Below, one piece after another: positions 10,885-22,900 of a stretch of 64,000 nucleotides of DNA. Below the pieces are notes generated by a model. It saw nothing but the letters and a program-made list of their open reading frames with translations. It ran no database searches and was not told the DNA's origin. The stretch comes from Henckelia pumila. Taxonomy: Eukaryota > Streptophyta > Magnoliopsida > Lamiales > Gesneriaceae. A program made the position numbers and the translations under genes. Within the stretch, counting starts at the first letter, position 1; each line of letters begins with the position of its first letter. The DNA lies in NCBI RefSeq assembly GCF_033568475.1, contig NC_133121.1, positions 131,720,375 through 131,784,374 on the forward strand. The letters run 5' to 3'.

Positions 10885-11638
10885 AGTCAGATGAGTCTTA
10901 CCATTGTTGTGAATGAAACATTTGCAACCAAATATCTTGAAGAATGATATCACTGGAACTTTACCATACCAGATCTCATAAGGTGTTTTTTCAACTTTCT
11001 TATTAATCATTGATCTGTTCTGAGTATAACAAGTTGTATTTACAGCTTCTGCCCAAAACTTTTGTGAAATACCTGAATCAGCAATCATTGTTCTAGCAGC
11101 TTCCTTTAGAGTTCTATTTCTCCTTTCTGCAACACCATTTTGTTGTGGTGTTCTAGCTGCAGAGTACTCATGCTTTATTTCATGATTTTCAAGATAAGTA
11201 GACAGAGTTTGATTTGTAAACTCTGTTCCTCTGTCACTTCTAATTATCAATCGTGTGTGATTTCTCATTTTGAAGTCTTAATAGAAGTTTAATCAATTGG
11301 GTAGCGATTTGATCTTTAGATTTTAAAAAAATCACCCAAGTAAATCTTGAGAAATCATCAACAAAAACTAGAGTGTATTTCATTCCTCCTAAGTTCATTA
11401 CTGGAATAGGACCAAAAAGATCCATGTGCAATAGTTCTAAACTTTTGGAAGAAGATTTACATCCTTTGTTTTTAAAAGTTGATCTGATCTGCTTACCTAG
11501 TTGGTAGGCAGAACAAATTTTATCTTTTAAAAACTCGATTTTAGGCAGACCTGTAACCAATTCATGTTTACTCAGATTGGCTAAAGCTTTGAAGTTCAAG
11601 TGATTTAGTCTCTTGTGCCATACCCAATGTTGGTTCAT
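10885..11638 (-). pseudogene. Copia pre-integrase and integrase remnant
   Basis: The upstream frame (11240-11638) has the pre-integrase zinc region, WHKRLNHLNFKALANL then KICSAYQLGK. Where the family normally has CxxC, the second Cys is Tyr here. The first catalytic Asp follows in LLHMDLFGP. A frameshift at about 11240-11268 moves to the next frame, which carries the second Asp (RSDRGTEF) and the Glu (GVAERRNRTLK), so the DDE triad is present but split. A stop and frame break separate it from protease at about 11640. The downstream end is interrupted by the solo LTR at 10884. It is a dead copy. Confidence 0.85.
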
Positions 11639-11649
11639 CTATGATGCTA

Positions 11650-12015
11650 TCAGGCAGACTGAAGTGATTGGTTGATCCGACCAATTAACTTTATAAGTGT
11701 TTCTCCTGTCATAATGATTAGTCCAAATTGATATTTTACAGTGCAGGTGTGCTTTTGAAATTCCACACAGTAATCATAATCACACAATTGACTAATACTA
11801 ATTAGATTACACTTTAAATTCTCTACGAGTAATACATCTTTAATGTGAATATTTCCATGAATAAGCTTACCCTTATCCATGGTTGTACCTTTAGAATTAT
11901 CTCCGAAGGTAATCTTAGGTCCTGGTCCTGGTGTATATTCGGATATCATTCTTATGTCTCCTGCCATATGTCTTGAGCATCCACTATCCAGGTACCAGAC
12001 TGTTTGCTTGATCAA
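11650..12015 (-). pseudogene. Copia aspartic protease remnant
   Basis: The segment opens with TVWYLDSGCSRHMAGD, which holds the Copia protease active site DSGC. It continues with ITFGDNSKGT and CNLISISQLCD, typical of the protease to pre-integrase region. Frame breaks on both sides separate it from gag and integrase. In an intact element it would be one polyprotein with them. Confidence 0.85.
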
Positions 12016-12067
12016 TTCGCCCTTTCTTTCCTACAAAAGTAAAGTAAAATAACTTTGGTCCCCATTC

Positions 12068-14050
12068 TTACTTGGGTCCACGTTGGATTAATCCCTTTGG
12101 AATCCATACTTGTATTATCCTCACTGTCTTTCCATGATGTTGTCCTTTGGGAATTATAAATTTATCTGATGATTTTTGTGCAATGTGCTGTGTGTGCCAA
12201 GTGTTGTGATCAGATCTATTATTCCTATTTGACTTCCAATAATTTCTATAAGAGCTGTTAGAATGTGGTTTATGTTGAGTTGATGAAGTTTTTTGTCTTT
12301 CAGAACTATTTCTAGACCAATTTGATCTACGTCTAGTCCATCCTGACTTAGATCTGTCTGGCTCAACATATCCCAGCCCTCTGTGTAATAGTTTGTTCTG
12401 ATGAGGTATTGAGTATGTCATAGGAATCTCTGGTTCATATATCGTGCTGGATCTCACAAACTTCAGATACTTGGAGCTGTTATTTTCCAGATACGATTGA
12501 GTGGTTGAAGTAGATGAACTTCCTTCATTTGTACTGTAGCCTAAGACGGATTTATCACTAGCTTGTTTTTGCATTTCTGTAAGTTTATCTAATGATATCG
12601 ATGCTTTATTCCAAGAGTTTACTAGATCTGTTAATCTCTGATTTTCAGATAAAGTTTCTTGCAGCTTACTTCTCATATCATTGTTCTCAGCCATTAACAA
12701 ATTTATCTGAGCCTTTAGACTGTCTGATTCAGTATACTCATTTGAGTTACTTTGTTCTGACTTATCTGTTTTGCCCTTTCCATTTGTTCTGACTTCATCG
12801 AACTTGTGAGATAGTGTACGATATTCAATAATCATCTCATTTAATGCATCAATAAGATCTTCCTTGCTAAATTCATCAGAAGTAAAGTCAAGTACCTCTC
12901 CATCGTCTGGAATGTCAGAGTTATTAGCCATAAGGCATTTGACAGCTTCTTCTTCACTTTCACTTGACGATGTCTCTGAGTCAGATGAAGTAGAGTTTGA
13001 CTCTGCCCATTTGCTATTTCTTTCATCTGCTAACAGAGCTTTTTGTTCTTTCTTTCTGCTAAATCTTTTTCTTTCTTCCCTTGAGTTATTTTTGTATAAT
13101 GTTCTCTTTTCATCCTTCTTGGGTTTGGTACAATCTGCTATAAAGTGTCCTTCTTTTCCACAGTTGTAACAAGCTCGATTTTCTTCAACTGGTTCTTTTG
13201 ATTTGAAGCTTGATCTGTTTGCTCTTTGGAAGTTATTGTGATTCTTCCTCATGAATCTTCCAAACTTTTTGACAAATAGTGACATTGCATCGCTACTGAT
13301 TTGTTCTGCAGTCTTGGTTACAAAAGTTTCATCTCCTGCAGTGAGAGCTTTGGTAACTTGTGATGTTGATGTGTCTTCCTCAGTTCTAACTCCCAGCTCG
13401 AATTCATAAGCTTTAAGATCTGCAAATAGATCATGTAGTTCGATCTTATTGAGATCTTTGGATTCCCTCATTGCGACTGTCTTTACATCCCATTCTCGTG
13501 GCAGAGCTCTCATGACTTTGAGTGCTACTTTACGATTGTTGTAACTCTTTCCAAGTGCATTCAGCTCGATCATGGTACTACTGAATCTTTCATCAAATTC
13601 ATTCATCTTTTCTCCTGGTTTCATTTTGATATTGTCAAACTTTTGAATGACCACCATGAGTTTGTTTTCCTTTGTTTGATCATTTCCTTCACATAATTGG
13701 GTGAGTTTTTCCCATATTTCTTTGGCAGTAGTGCAGCTTTTGATCTTGCTAAACATGTTTTTGTCCAGAGTTTTGTATAGAATATCTCTGGCAACATTGT
13801 CAAGATTGTCTTTCCTTTTATCTTCAGAAGTCCATTCAGATCGAGGCTTTTCTATCATCTGAGGAGCACCTTCAGTAATAGCAACATCAGTGTTGACTTT
13901 CATAATCTTCATTGGTCCATCTGTTACAACGAACCACATATCATCATCCAGTGCTGAAATATGTGCCTGCATACGAATTTTTCAGTCATCATAATCTTCT
14001 TTTGAGAACATAGGGATTTTACTAAACGATGTCATAGCTAAAGATGCCAT
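12068..14050 (-). pseudogene. Copia (SIRE-like) gag with an early stop
   Basis: The natural start is probably the ATG at 14050, close to the primer site. An in-frame TGA at 13982-13984 ends that frame after 22 codons; beyond it the frame is open for 634 codons (13972-12068). It holds the Copia gag region (FDERFSSTMIELNALGK, ALPREWDVKTVAMRESKDL), the zinc knuckle CYNCGKEGHFIADC, a long acidic and Ser-rich part, and a predicted coiled-coil-like stretch. One nonsense mutation after an otherwise intact gag suggests a fairly young death of this copy. Confidence 0.88.
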
Positions 14051-14085
14051 AGTTTAAGAGACGATTCAGGTGATAAGCAAGAACC

Positions 14086-14097
14086 TCTCTGATACCA
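14086..14097 (-). other. Copia primer-binding site (iMet tRNA)
   Basis: The minus strand reads TGGTATCAGAGA, complementary to initiator Met tRNA. It lies 2 nt after the LTR end at 14100, fixing the element's direction and LTR border. Confidence 0.88.
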
Positions 14098-14099
14098 CT

Positions 14100-15911
14100 T
14101 GTTAGGATCGAAATATGTGTAGAGGGGGGTGAATACACACTTAAAAATATTTTAGAGCTACAATAGCTCGTTCTTGAAATGTTCAAAAATAAACCGAGCA
14201 CCGATGAATTATATCGAGTTTGGTTTTCAAACCAAGCGGAATACACTCGAAATAATCCTTCGTAGAAACCAAATAAACATTTTATAAATAATTTGAAATA
14301 ATGCAAGTTGAAATAATAAAAACAGTTTGGTTGAAGCATTTTATCAAACACTTTGTATGCTATATTTTGGTCTATGAAGAACACATAAAATGCTTCAACA
14401 ATGCATCTTAAAAATAGTGGCAATAAGAAATTAAATGCAATAAATAGATACTGATTTGTTTATGGATGTTCGGAGCTCAATCTCCTACGTCACCCCTTCT
14501 TCCATCTCGAAAGGATCCACTAGAAGACTTTGATTTATACAAACTCATTTGTACAAACCCAATCCAATTTAGGACTTATCCAATGCCTAAACAAAAACTC
14601 CTAGCCACTCTCGATCGTAGGCCTCAACCTCACAATCCGCATATTATTTTACGTCTTTATGCCAAGACTACAAACACAATCTTTAATGTCTTTGTGCTAA
14701 GACTTTTCACTCAACTAATCTATGAATACATCTCTTGAATATATGAGTGAGTTTGGTGTGAAGAACTAAGGCTGCTCACGCTCAAGATTCTGATGATGTT
14801 CTTCACACTTTGGGTTTTGCTCTCATCTAGCTTGTTTTCTTCATGTAGGCTGCCCACACTTTGAATCTCATGCCCAAACTTGTGTTTGATCTTCAAAGTG
14901 TTGTATTTATAAGATCCAATAATGATTTGAACGTTAAATTCAATAATATGACCGTTTGGGATGTTTCTGGACACTTTCTGAAGTTGAAACGGTCATATTT
15001 GAGTAGATGTCAATTTTTTGAGTTTGAGCTGATTTACTGTTCATCGGACTGGTTTGACCGATTCGATCTGGTCAAACTCATCTGGTCTGGTCAAGCTTTG
15101 ATCTGGTCTGGTCCGACTTTGATCTGTTCGAGTTTTGATCTGTTCTGGTTCAATTGATCTAGTTAGAGCAAATTCGATTTGGTCTTGTTCACTTGATCTG
15201 GTTTGGTCATGTTTCATCTGATCTGTTCATTTTATTATAGCTCTTGATTCACTAATTTTTGGGCAAGGTTATGAACATGAAAGTTGTATCCCTTTCTCTT
15301 GGATTTTCAAGAAATTAAGAATCGCTCAATTTCGAGTTTGTATGTGAAAGATATACACGAAATACTATGTTGTGTCAGAAATTCTATTCTGCAGAATTTC
15401 TGTGCAGATATCGAAACTTCATCGTGCTTTATCCGCTTTTTACACTCCAATTCAGATGCGCTGATTGAATATGATTTGTATATCATTGTCTTAGCTTCGT
15501 AACACATACTGAATCATCCTGTTTTAATAAGCGAGCTGTAAGTTATGGCCAAAATACCAGGACTGGTCTGTTTGATCTGGTTGCTGTAACTTCGATCTGC
15601 TTTGCATCCAGCTCAATGTTGCGACCAACTTTTCGCCTTAGTAATGTCCGAATTAACTCATCTGGCCTGAGATATGACTTTTAGATATTTGAGTAAGATT
15701 TCCAACCGTTTTGGCCTCAAGTCATTTGAATCACCGAGCCATGAGATATGATTGATTTACTGAACTGTGCCAGATTGAGTTATTTGATTTCCAGCTCAAA
15801 GATTTCCAACTTTGATCTACTATCTACAACACTTGATGAAATATGTTATAAACACAATAACAAGTTTTGTTATCATCAAAATCAAGATTGCTTGTGTTTC
15901 ACAACCCAACA
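14100..15911 (-). repeat. 5' LTR of the Copia element (1812 bp)
   Basis: On the minus strand it opens TGTTGGGTTGTGAAACAC and closes CGATCCTAACA, next to the primer site. The 5' end of the LTR has the SIRE-type stretch TTGATTTTGATGATAACAAA. The partner 3' LTR is outside the window, so age from LTR divergence cannot be judged. A degenerate GATCTGGTCTG-type repeat occupies about 15040-15230. Confidence 0.85.
15040..15230. repeat. Degenerate GATCTGGTC-type short tandem repeat in the Copia LTR
   Basis: About ten loosely spaced copies of TGATCTGGTCTGGTC variants are read on the plus strand, interleaved with TTTGATCTGTTC. It lies in the middle of the LTR. No coding sequence. Confidence 0.65.
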
Positions 15912-15912
15912 C

Positions 15913-16665
15913 GAACATTAATGAAGTAATAGCTGTTCTTACTGGTGGCATGGTCAAGAAATTCATTGACCATTTTTCTGCAGTCAAGTTCGCTTCCTTT
16001 TATTCGGTGCTTCATAAGATTGTTGTGAGGAATTGGACGTCTTCATCAAATTTTACAGTGGTGTCTAGGCCACATGCGTTCATTCTGTATGCCATAGGGA
16101 CTGTGAGTCATTTCAATTTTGGGAAGCTAGTGTTCAGAACAGTGCTCCAGTTTGCTGATGGAGGCTTAAATCTACAAAACTTCCCTTCCCGTCCTTAATC
16201 CATGGTGTTTTGGAGTCTCAAAGGTTCATTCGCAATATCATTAAAGATTTGTCTAACCAACCCGAGATTCTAAGGATTGCAGCTGGACTACTCAAGGGGA
16301 ATTGAGTTCTTGATTTGCCTTGGACTGTCGCTCCTACTCCTGCTGTTGTTTCTGATGTTGCACTCGGTGTTGCCAACACCGGTGACAACATCGAAGAAAC
16401 TGTGTCTACTCCATCTCCTCTGGAATTTTCAGTGACTACTCTCCAACTGCTGATGACTCGTGCTAGATTGCTCAAGAGGACATCACTTTTTACAGTGCTT
16501 TGTTCCCTGATTGTAGTAGTCAACTTGGCATTTCTGGCCAAAAAGGGAGAAATCCTAGTGCACAAGCTGAAGCAAAAGTTGTTGGTCCATCTGAGACAAA
16601 AGATGATGAGGATGAAGTTGCTGATCAAGAAGGATATGATACTGATCAGTTTTGGTTTTTCTTGA
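15913..16665 (+). pseudogene. Decayed ORF resembling the plant-transposon-protein (PTP-like) domain
   Basis: The frame to 16198 reads VKKFIDHFSAVKFASFYSVL then HKIVVRNWTSSSNFTVV and FGKLVFRTVLQFADGG. I recognise this as the poorly characterised plant-transposon-protein type domain seen near the 3' end of some plant LTR elements. A frameshift at about 16196 leads to LIHGVLESQRFIRNIIKDL; then come a stop and a Thr/Pro/Val-rich tail containing GVANTGDNIEETVS. It was probably an extra ORF of the old element (gag-like or env-position). The function is unknown and it is not an active gene. Confidence 0.5.
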
Positions 16666-16967
16666 TCCTCTCTTATATTTGTTTAGCTTCGCTTTTAATG
16701 ATTAATATATCTATTTTTGTTTTGCTCTAGTTTTGTGCTTTAACTGTTCTAATATGCTCTAACTAGACTAACATCTTCTATCCCACTTATGCTCTGATAT
16801 ATGAATTATAGAATCCCTAAGTGTTAATGTACATGTTATCCTTGGTGTTGCCAACACGAGGGACAACACCTTCAGGAGGAGACTTAAAATTCAGGGGGAG
16901 AAGTGTTTTTTAAACTCAGAAGAAGTTTATGTTTATTCTTACTTGTGCTATGTTTTGTCTAGAAAAC

Positions 16968-16980
16968 AAAAAGGGGGAGA
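16968..16980 (+). other. Polypurine tract of the old plus-strand element
   Basis: AAAAAGGGGGAGA is followed by TT and then GAAAAG, that is, a polypurine tract directly before a TG-starting 3' LTR. This shows the element's plus orientation. Confidence 0.7.
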
Positions 16981-17730
16981 TTGAAAAGAATTTTAATTCC
17001 TTGAAATTTTCGACCTTAATTAATTTAAATATTATCTGATTTTGCTTTCTAGATAAATTATAAGATTTGGTAAATATATTATGTATAAATCAAAATCTAT
17101 GAGAATTATATTTTCCATGTTCAAATATATCTTGATAAGGGAATTTATAGATATATTATTATTTGAAATTATCAAGATATAATTTGATAGAGTTTATTCC
17201 TACTTATAATTGTTTTCTTATCCTGTAGGACTCTATTTATGAAAATCAACTTTTCTTGGACCCTAATATATAAAAGAGGATTTCCACCCCACAAGTTAAA
17301 AAAAACTTCAGACGTCAATTCTCAGAGCCACAATTGAAGAATTCTGATCGAAAAGTTGAAGGTTTTTGAAGACATTTTGCAATAGTTGTTATTGCGTATA
17401 CCTGTGTTTTCGTTGGTGTTGAAGACATCGAAAGACAACACTTAGTGCACAATGTTGTTTGAAGATCTTTTCTGTCTCTTTAAATTTAGGCTACGGGTGT
17501 TGCATCTATTTGTTTTACTCTGATTTATTTAGGATGCAAAGTTTGATTTTTCAACTTGTTGAGAAATTTAGGATTTATTGATTTTTCGTAAAATCACTGG
17601 AATAACTTTGTAAAACTGATTGACTTTTTCTAGTGATAATTAGCCCTAAGGCACCCGCACGAGTTTTATACTTGTGAAAAATTATTCACTTGTGTTATTT
17701 ATATTTACGCTTTTATTTTCATTGCACTGT

Positions 17731-19640
17731 GTTGTCTCAAATGTTACAATACCAAGTACAATACTGACCGTTTTTACATAGCATACTGCCTACACCCCGA
17801 ATTTCATATTGCATTTCAGAAGCGTTTTTCTTTTTTACTTTTTTTGTGTGTAAAAATATATTGCACGTAGGCAGTGTGTTGCAATACAAATATGACACAA
17901 ATTATAAATTCTAACACATATACATGATTGTGTTTTTAATTCTCTGTATTTTTTTTTAAAAAAAACATGAATTACTATGGTTTAGATTATGAAAATGCCG
18001 AAATCTATGATTTCCTCTAAGAAATTGCATATTACTTTTATATGCATCTAAATGGGTGTAAATTTTGTTTTTTCTTCTAGTTCAAACTTCATTTGATCAG
18101 AAATACATCATGTTGTGTGCATGTTTACTTAGCCATTTGAATAAGGTACATAGATCCATTTTTTTAAAAAATAGATATATAAAAATTAATAACTAAATTT
18201 GAAACAGAAAATGATATATAGCAGTATTAGGAATGTCATTTTTCTTTGTTATAGACTCATAGTATGGTTATGGTCAATGTGGTTCATATTGAAAGTTCGG
18301 TGTTTAAAAAAAAGAACCTTGTTCGTAAAATTAAGAATGTCACATTGGTTGATATTTCAAAGTTGTTATCTTGAATATTAAATATTAAGGTTAGATTTGT
18401 GTTCAATTTATATTTTCTCGCATTTTCTAATTTTAGATAAGACAAGAATTAAACACATTATTTACGAAAAGGATTGACCCCGAAGTAGATTTTATCCCAC
18501 ATGAGTCGGAAATTTATTGGCTCATGCGAGATTAAATCGAGGAATATGCACGAATAGGCAGGACCAGGGCCTGAGGGATGAAACAACACGGTCGAACCCC
18601 AAGAGCACACCTTCAAATATTTCAATGAAAAATATGTTTCACATGAAGATTGAACTCACAACGCTGAGAATTTCTTCTCACGTTACATCTGACACTATTT
18701 AGCATCATTTGTGAAGGGGCAAAGCTAAAAGAACTCTGTGTTTTAGACGTTAAAATGAAATGGAATCAAATAGACAAGACAATGAAGGCTTTGGCCTTTG
18801 AGAACCAACGAAAAGAGGAAACATCACAAACATTGGCGATGACAAACGAAGTTTCCTGGTTTACAATCTTGAAACACCAATCTCCAATTCCTCTCGTGTC
18901 AGGCACGAAATTCGAACAAAATAAGATCTCGTCTGTTCATTATGGATTTGGATTTATCCAGTTTTTTTAGCTCTTTGAAGTCGGGTTCGTTACTTATGTT
19001 AAAGAGATGAAAATGAAAAGAGTTAACGTAGATGATAAAGCAGGAATATGTGTCACGGAATGTTGTAATGAAATGGAGTGATGTTCTTGCGGGATTTGTC
19101 ATAAAAAAAATTTGTGGATCCAGAGAGTGCAGATTTTTTTTTTTAAATGCAAACACCTTTTTTTTTTCCTGATAAGTACTGCACACATTTGAGTTTGTGT
19201 TTATATTAAATTAAATTTTAAAAATAAAATTTATGAATCATATCTTAAATTAATAGCATATTTGGCATTTTTTTTTTGAAAAAAAAACAAAACAAAAGCA
19301 TGAGTTTCGCCTCACATCCATTTCATTTTATTGTTTATCTGAGTAGCTCATGGATTTATTTATATAAAAATTCATGAATCGAATTAATAGTAAAAAAAAA
19401 GATTGACATAAAGAAATGTGTATATATATATTTGTTCTGAATAAGAAACAAAAACGAGTCCTACTTCGAATATATATATATATTGTCTTGCGACTGCGAT
19501 GGCAGACAAAGCACGCGCACGCCAAAAAACAGGAATAGAAATTGGCGCGCTCTGACAGTTAAAAACGAAAGTCATAGTAATATAATATTAATAGTTAATT
19601 GATTTTTTTTTATTAAATTAAACCAAAATACATAAAAGTG
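17731..19640. other. Intergenic region left of the ARF-GAP gene
   Basis: AT-rich, with no supported gene. Short ORFs on both strands lack family resemblance. The part near 18470-18710 is less AT-rich and may be old transposon debris, but I cannot name it. Short (TA)n runs lie at about 19421 and 19471. The ARF-GAP promoter should be in its right end; no convincing TATA box. Confidence 0.5.
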
Positions 19641-19999
19641 GAGAACACATAAAAGCTTTCTCTTTTGTGACAGCCATGAAATACCGCAAAATCTGGTCCC
19701 CCTTTCCCAATTCTTCCTCCATTGTCGCTCTCATTTTCACCTCTCCTGAATCAAGCCCATCATTTATTTCTCTTTTTTTCGATATATTCTGGAATTCCTT
19801 CTTCCAGACAGGTTTGACCCCGAGAATTTGCATCAAGATATGATCTTTTGATCGCTGGCTCCTCGATTGCGTTGTGGGCATGTGGTTTGCTCGAATATCA
19901 TCTTGAATTTTGTGTCTTTTCCTTTGAACGGTTTAATGGGATCAATTAATCACGTAAAATAGGCTTTCATACGTTGGATCACACGCGCAGGAGACAAAT
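19641..19999 (+). promoter_or_regulatory. Probable 5' UTR of the ARF-GAP gene
   Basis: A pyrimidine-rich stretch (many CTCTC and TTCTTCC runs around 19690-19760) leads to the start codon without splice signals that I trust. The transcription start is not fixed. A minus-strand ORF across it (19618-19881) has no family resemblance and is a shadow. Confidence 0.4.
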
Positions 20000-22900
20000 A
20001 TGTATTTCACCAGGCTAGATGATTCGCCTATGTTTCGGCAACAGGTTCTTTTTCATGTCTTGTTTTCTTTTAGTATGTATCAAGTGTATTTTCCAGACAT
20101 TCACGACTTCTCTTTAGAGTTTTAATTCTCTACATTGTGTGGGTAACTGGAGGGGGTTGTTTACTTTTGATCATTTTATGCATGCCTACTTTTGAAGAAT
20201 AATAGCTTTGTGCAGATGTACTTTGGGATCCCGTAGAATTCGGTTGTAATTAGAGAGCAGGTTTGTAGTGAATGGATGTTGCCTGCGCTACAGTGATGGG
20301 GTTTATTAGATACACTTGCTTACGAAATGTTGAAAGTGAAATTTAATTGGGCAATAGGCATTTTGGCACGGTTTTTAAGCTACAAGACCAAAGTTGGAGA
20401 AAAAGGAAGAAAGGGAAAATGCATTACAATGGAAAATTTTAGTGGCAGTTTCTATTGCACACTAGCAACTGCCGTAAGCTAGTCTAGTCTCTGATTAAAC
20501 TCTAAACAGTTTCTTGAGGTTCCTTCAACATGAACATCTTTTAAGATTTATTAAGAATCTACAGACAAAGATTGAATAAGACTCACTCTCTTTTACTTTT
20601 GATACATATTAGCTCATGTGTCTGATGGAAAAATTTAGAGGTTAGTATCTATTAGAGAAATGCATCCTGATATATGGGCATGACAGTAGTCATTGATCCT
20701 GGCTTCGGCCGATTGGTGCAAGTGTACAATGATAATAATCATGGCATTAGCTATGCTATTGATGAATAAATCAGCAATATTTCCGACTATTTGTAGCACT
20801 TTTTGTCGATAGCTCTGGGGGTTCATCTTTTGTTTTTTAGAACCTAAAACACAAACTTGTTTCATCTCTTATATTTCATTGAAATACCCAATCCAACGTT
20901 TTTCAGATATCACATGTATTTTTATCTCTGAACTTTATGGACGCATAGTCTTGTTTGACCATGCAGATCCAGTTGCTGGAAGACACAGCTGAGACGTTAC
21001 GGGATAGAAGTCTTAAGTTTCATAAAGGATGTCGGAAGTACATGTAACTTACGAGCCATGCATCTTTTCACACCTTTGATAATTTATCACTTATAGTCCT
21101 CAGCTTATGCATCTAATTTTATTCAAATGATATCTTTAAGTATGGTATGTATGGTATGTGTGGTATTAAGCGCAGTTGAGCATCTTGTGCAGAAACAGTT
21201 GTTTGAGCTCTAATTTTTGTAAGCTTGCGAAATTTTGGATGGCATTTCAGTTGTGTTTGTGTATATATGTGTTATATGCAGCTTGTGTGTCACTTATGAA
21301 TACGTGGATGGATGGATAAACTGGTACTTGATATTTTAAACATCTTATTTACTTCTTTGCTTGACCAATTTGCTCTTTTCTGTTTCACATATTTACTCTG
21401 GGATGAAATCTTGTCAAATTTAGCATATGGTCCTCTGTATTTACGCCATCTTGTAAAACGGAGCATTGATGAAACATGGAGGGTTCGTTTGGTTCTTTGT
21501 TTTTTTGGGAGTTTTTGGGGGAAAGTCTCAGGGAAATAAAATTCATGATTGGTTTTGTTTTGAGAAAATTTGATTGTTGCTTTAGATGCCAATTATGTAA
21601 AAAGTTATTGGATAACAGTATTTTAAACTGAAAATTTTAATGTTTTGAACTTATAACATAAAATATATCAATAGCATATTTTTTAGAAGTGAGGAAAAAT
21701 TTAGTTAAAATTAACGATTATGTTGAGAGATTTGACAAGGTGGAAAAACAAGTGTTTGGGGAAGAGGATAAAAATAGATAATAGCGTTTGTTTTGTTTTA
21801 AAAGATGAGAACGTTTGCTGATAACAAAAAAAAGGAGATTCATTTCTCTGTTCTCTCATGTTTTATGTCGTGATAAAATTTCAATTACATGCTGTTTTGC
21901 AAAACTTTTCATTTATTGTTACTAATCCTTTTTTATTATATGCATAGAGATGGACTTGGAGAAGCATATGATATGGACATTGCTTTCGCAAGCTCCCTCG
22001 AAAACTTTTCTGGAGGACATAATGATCCAATATCGGTTGCATTTGGAGGTATGTTTTTTATTTTCTAAATACAGATACTCTTCCACTCTCATGAGTGGAA
22101 ATCAGGTGGTAAATTTGTCCACCTCCCCATTTCTCAATTCTTCCTCACCCAAAAAGTGAGAGATAAAACAAGGGAGCGACAGAAAGTTGGGCTTGCTAGT
22201 TTTTATTTTTCATTCTTTTACATTTAATAATTTTTGTATTTAAGAAGAAGAAATCTAAAGCAGAAATGTTTTGGCTGGATATTGCTGCTTTGCTGGACAG
22301 GGGATGGAGAGAAAAAGTCAAGATATCGTAAAAATTGGTTTTCGTTGCTCTCGTTCTATAAATTATAATATGGCTTGACAGCAGATTGATTAATAGTGTG
22401 CTCAATGAAAGCTTCAAGTCAAGGTTTTTGTGTTTTGGTTTCTGATTTTGGTCTGGCTCATCATTGGGACAAGAGTCCTTATGGGCCAAATGTGAATTGG
22501 TAGCTATTGATTTATTTATACAATAACTAGGCCATCTGATCACTTTAGTGGCTAGACATGGACATCTCTGAACTTCTAAGATTCAACTATGAGAAAATCC
22601 TAACAAAAATCAAATGGCACTACATCTAACCCAGAAAAAATGTCATAAATCATTGTCTTGTATTCTTTGTTATTAGTTCTGTATATTCAAGTATTCGTGA
22701 TGTTGGTTTAAGCTAGTTATATTTCAGGCCCAGATATGGAAAAGTTTGCAATTGCTCTCAGAGAAATTGGAACCTACAAGGAAATTCTTCGGTCACAGGT
22801 GGAAACTTTTCTCTTTCTTACATTGTTATAGCTCAAGCTCATGCTGTTGGTAAACAATATAGTGCAATAGCTGGATAACTTGGTGATTTACTAATATGCT

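Larger units (their letters stand above)
5958..15911 (-). mobile_element. Ty1/Copia SIRE-like retrotransposon, 5' part, split by insertions
   Basis: A minus-strand Copia element. From the right it has a 5' LTR (14100-15911), an iMet primer site, a long gag (to about 12068), protease (11650-12015), pre-integrase and integrase (10885-11638). After the inserted solo LTRs, coding resumes at 6030-5958 (LDVRSDAGLFLGY, the segment after the integrase core). The Gypsy insertion then cuts it at 5957. The remaining RT, RNase H and 3' LTR are off-window. The large gag, the LTR opening TGTTGGGTTGTG and the gag wording (FDERFSSTMIELNALGKSY) point to the SIRE/Maximus lineage. It sits inside an older plus-strand element. 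Confidence 0.88.
15912..17730 (+). mobile_element. 3' part of an older plus-strand LTR retrotransposon
   Basis: The oldest layer of the heap. It begins where the Copia LTR ends and runs through a decayed coding region (to about 16660), a non-coding stretch with INEVIAVL-type coding upstream, a polypurine tract at 16968-16980 and a 3' LTR starting TGAAAAG at 16982. The LTR has a TATA-like TATATAAAAG at about 17267. Its right border is not certain; near 17730 is my estimate from loss of LTR-like sequence. Its 5' part must lie left of the window, beyond the Copia. Confidence 0.6.

Noticed and set aside
16218-16730. ORFs on both strands over the old element
   Set aside because: They overlap the decayed PTP-like region in wrong frames.
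18199-18970. Small plus-strand ORFs left of the ARF-GAP gene
   Set aside because: AT-rich sequence, no family resemblance and no gene structure.
21480-21800. Possible hAT MITE in ARF-GAP intron 2 (GGGTTCGTTTGGTTC)
   Set aside because: Only one end looks MITE-like; I found no matching inverted end or duplication.
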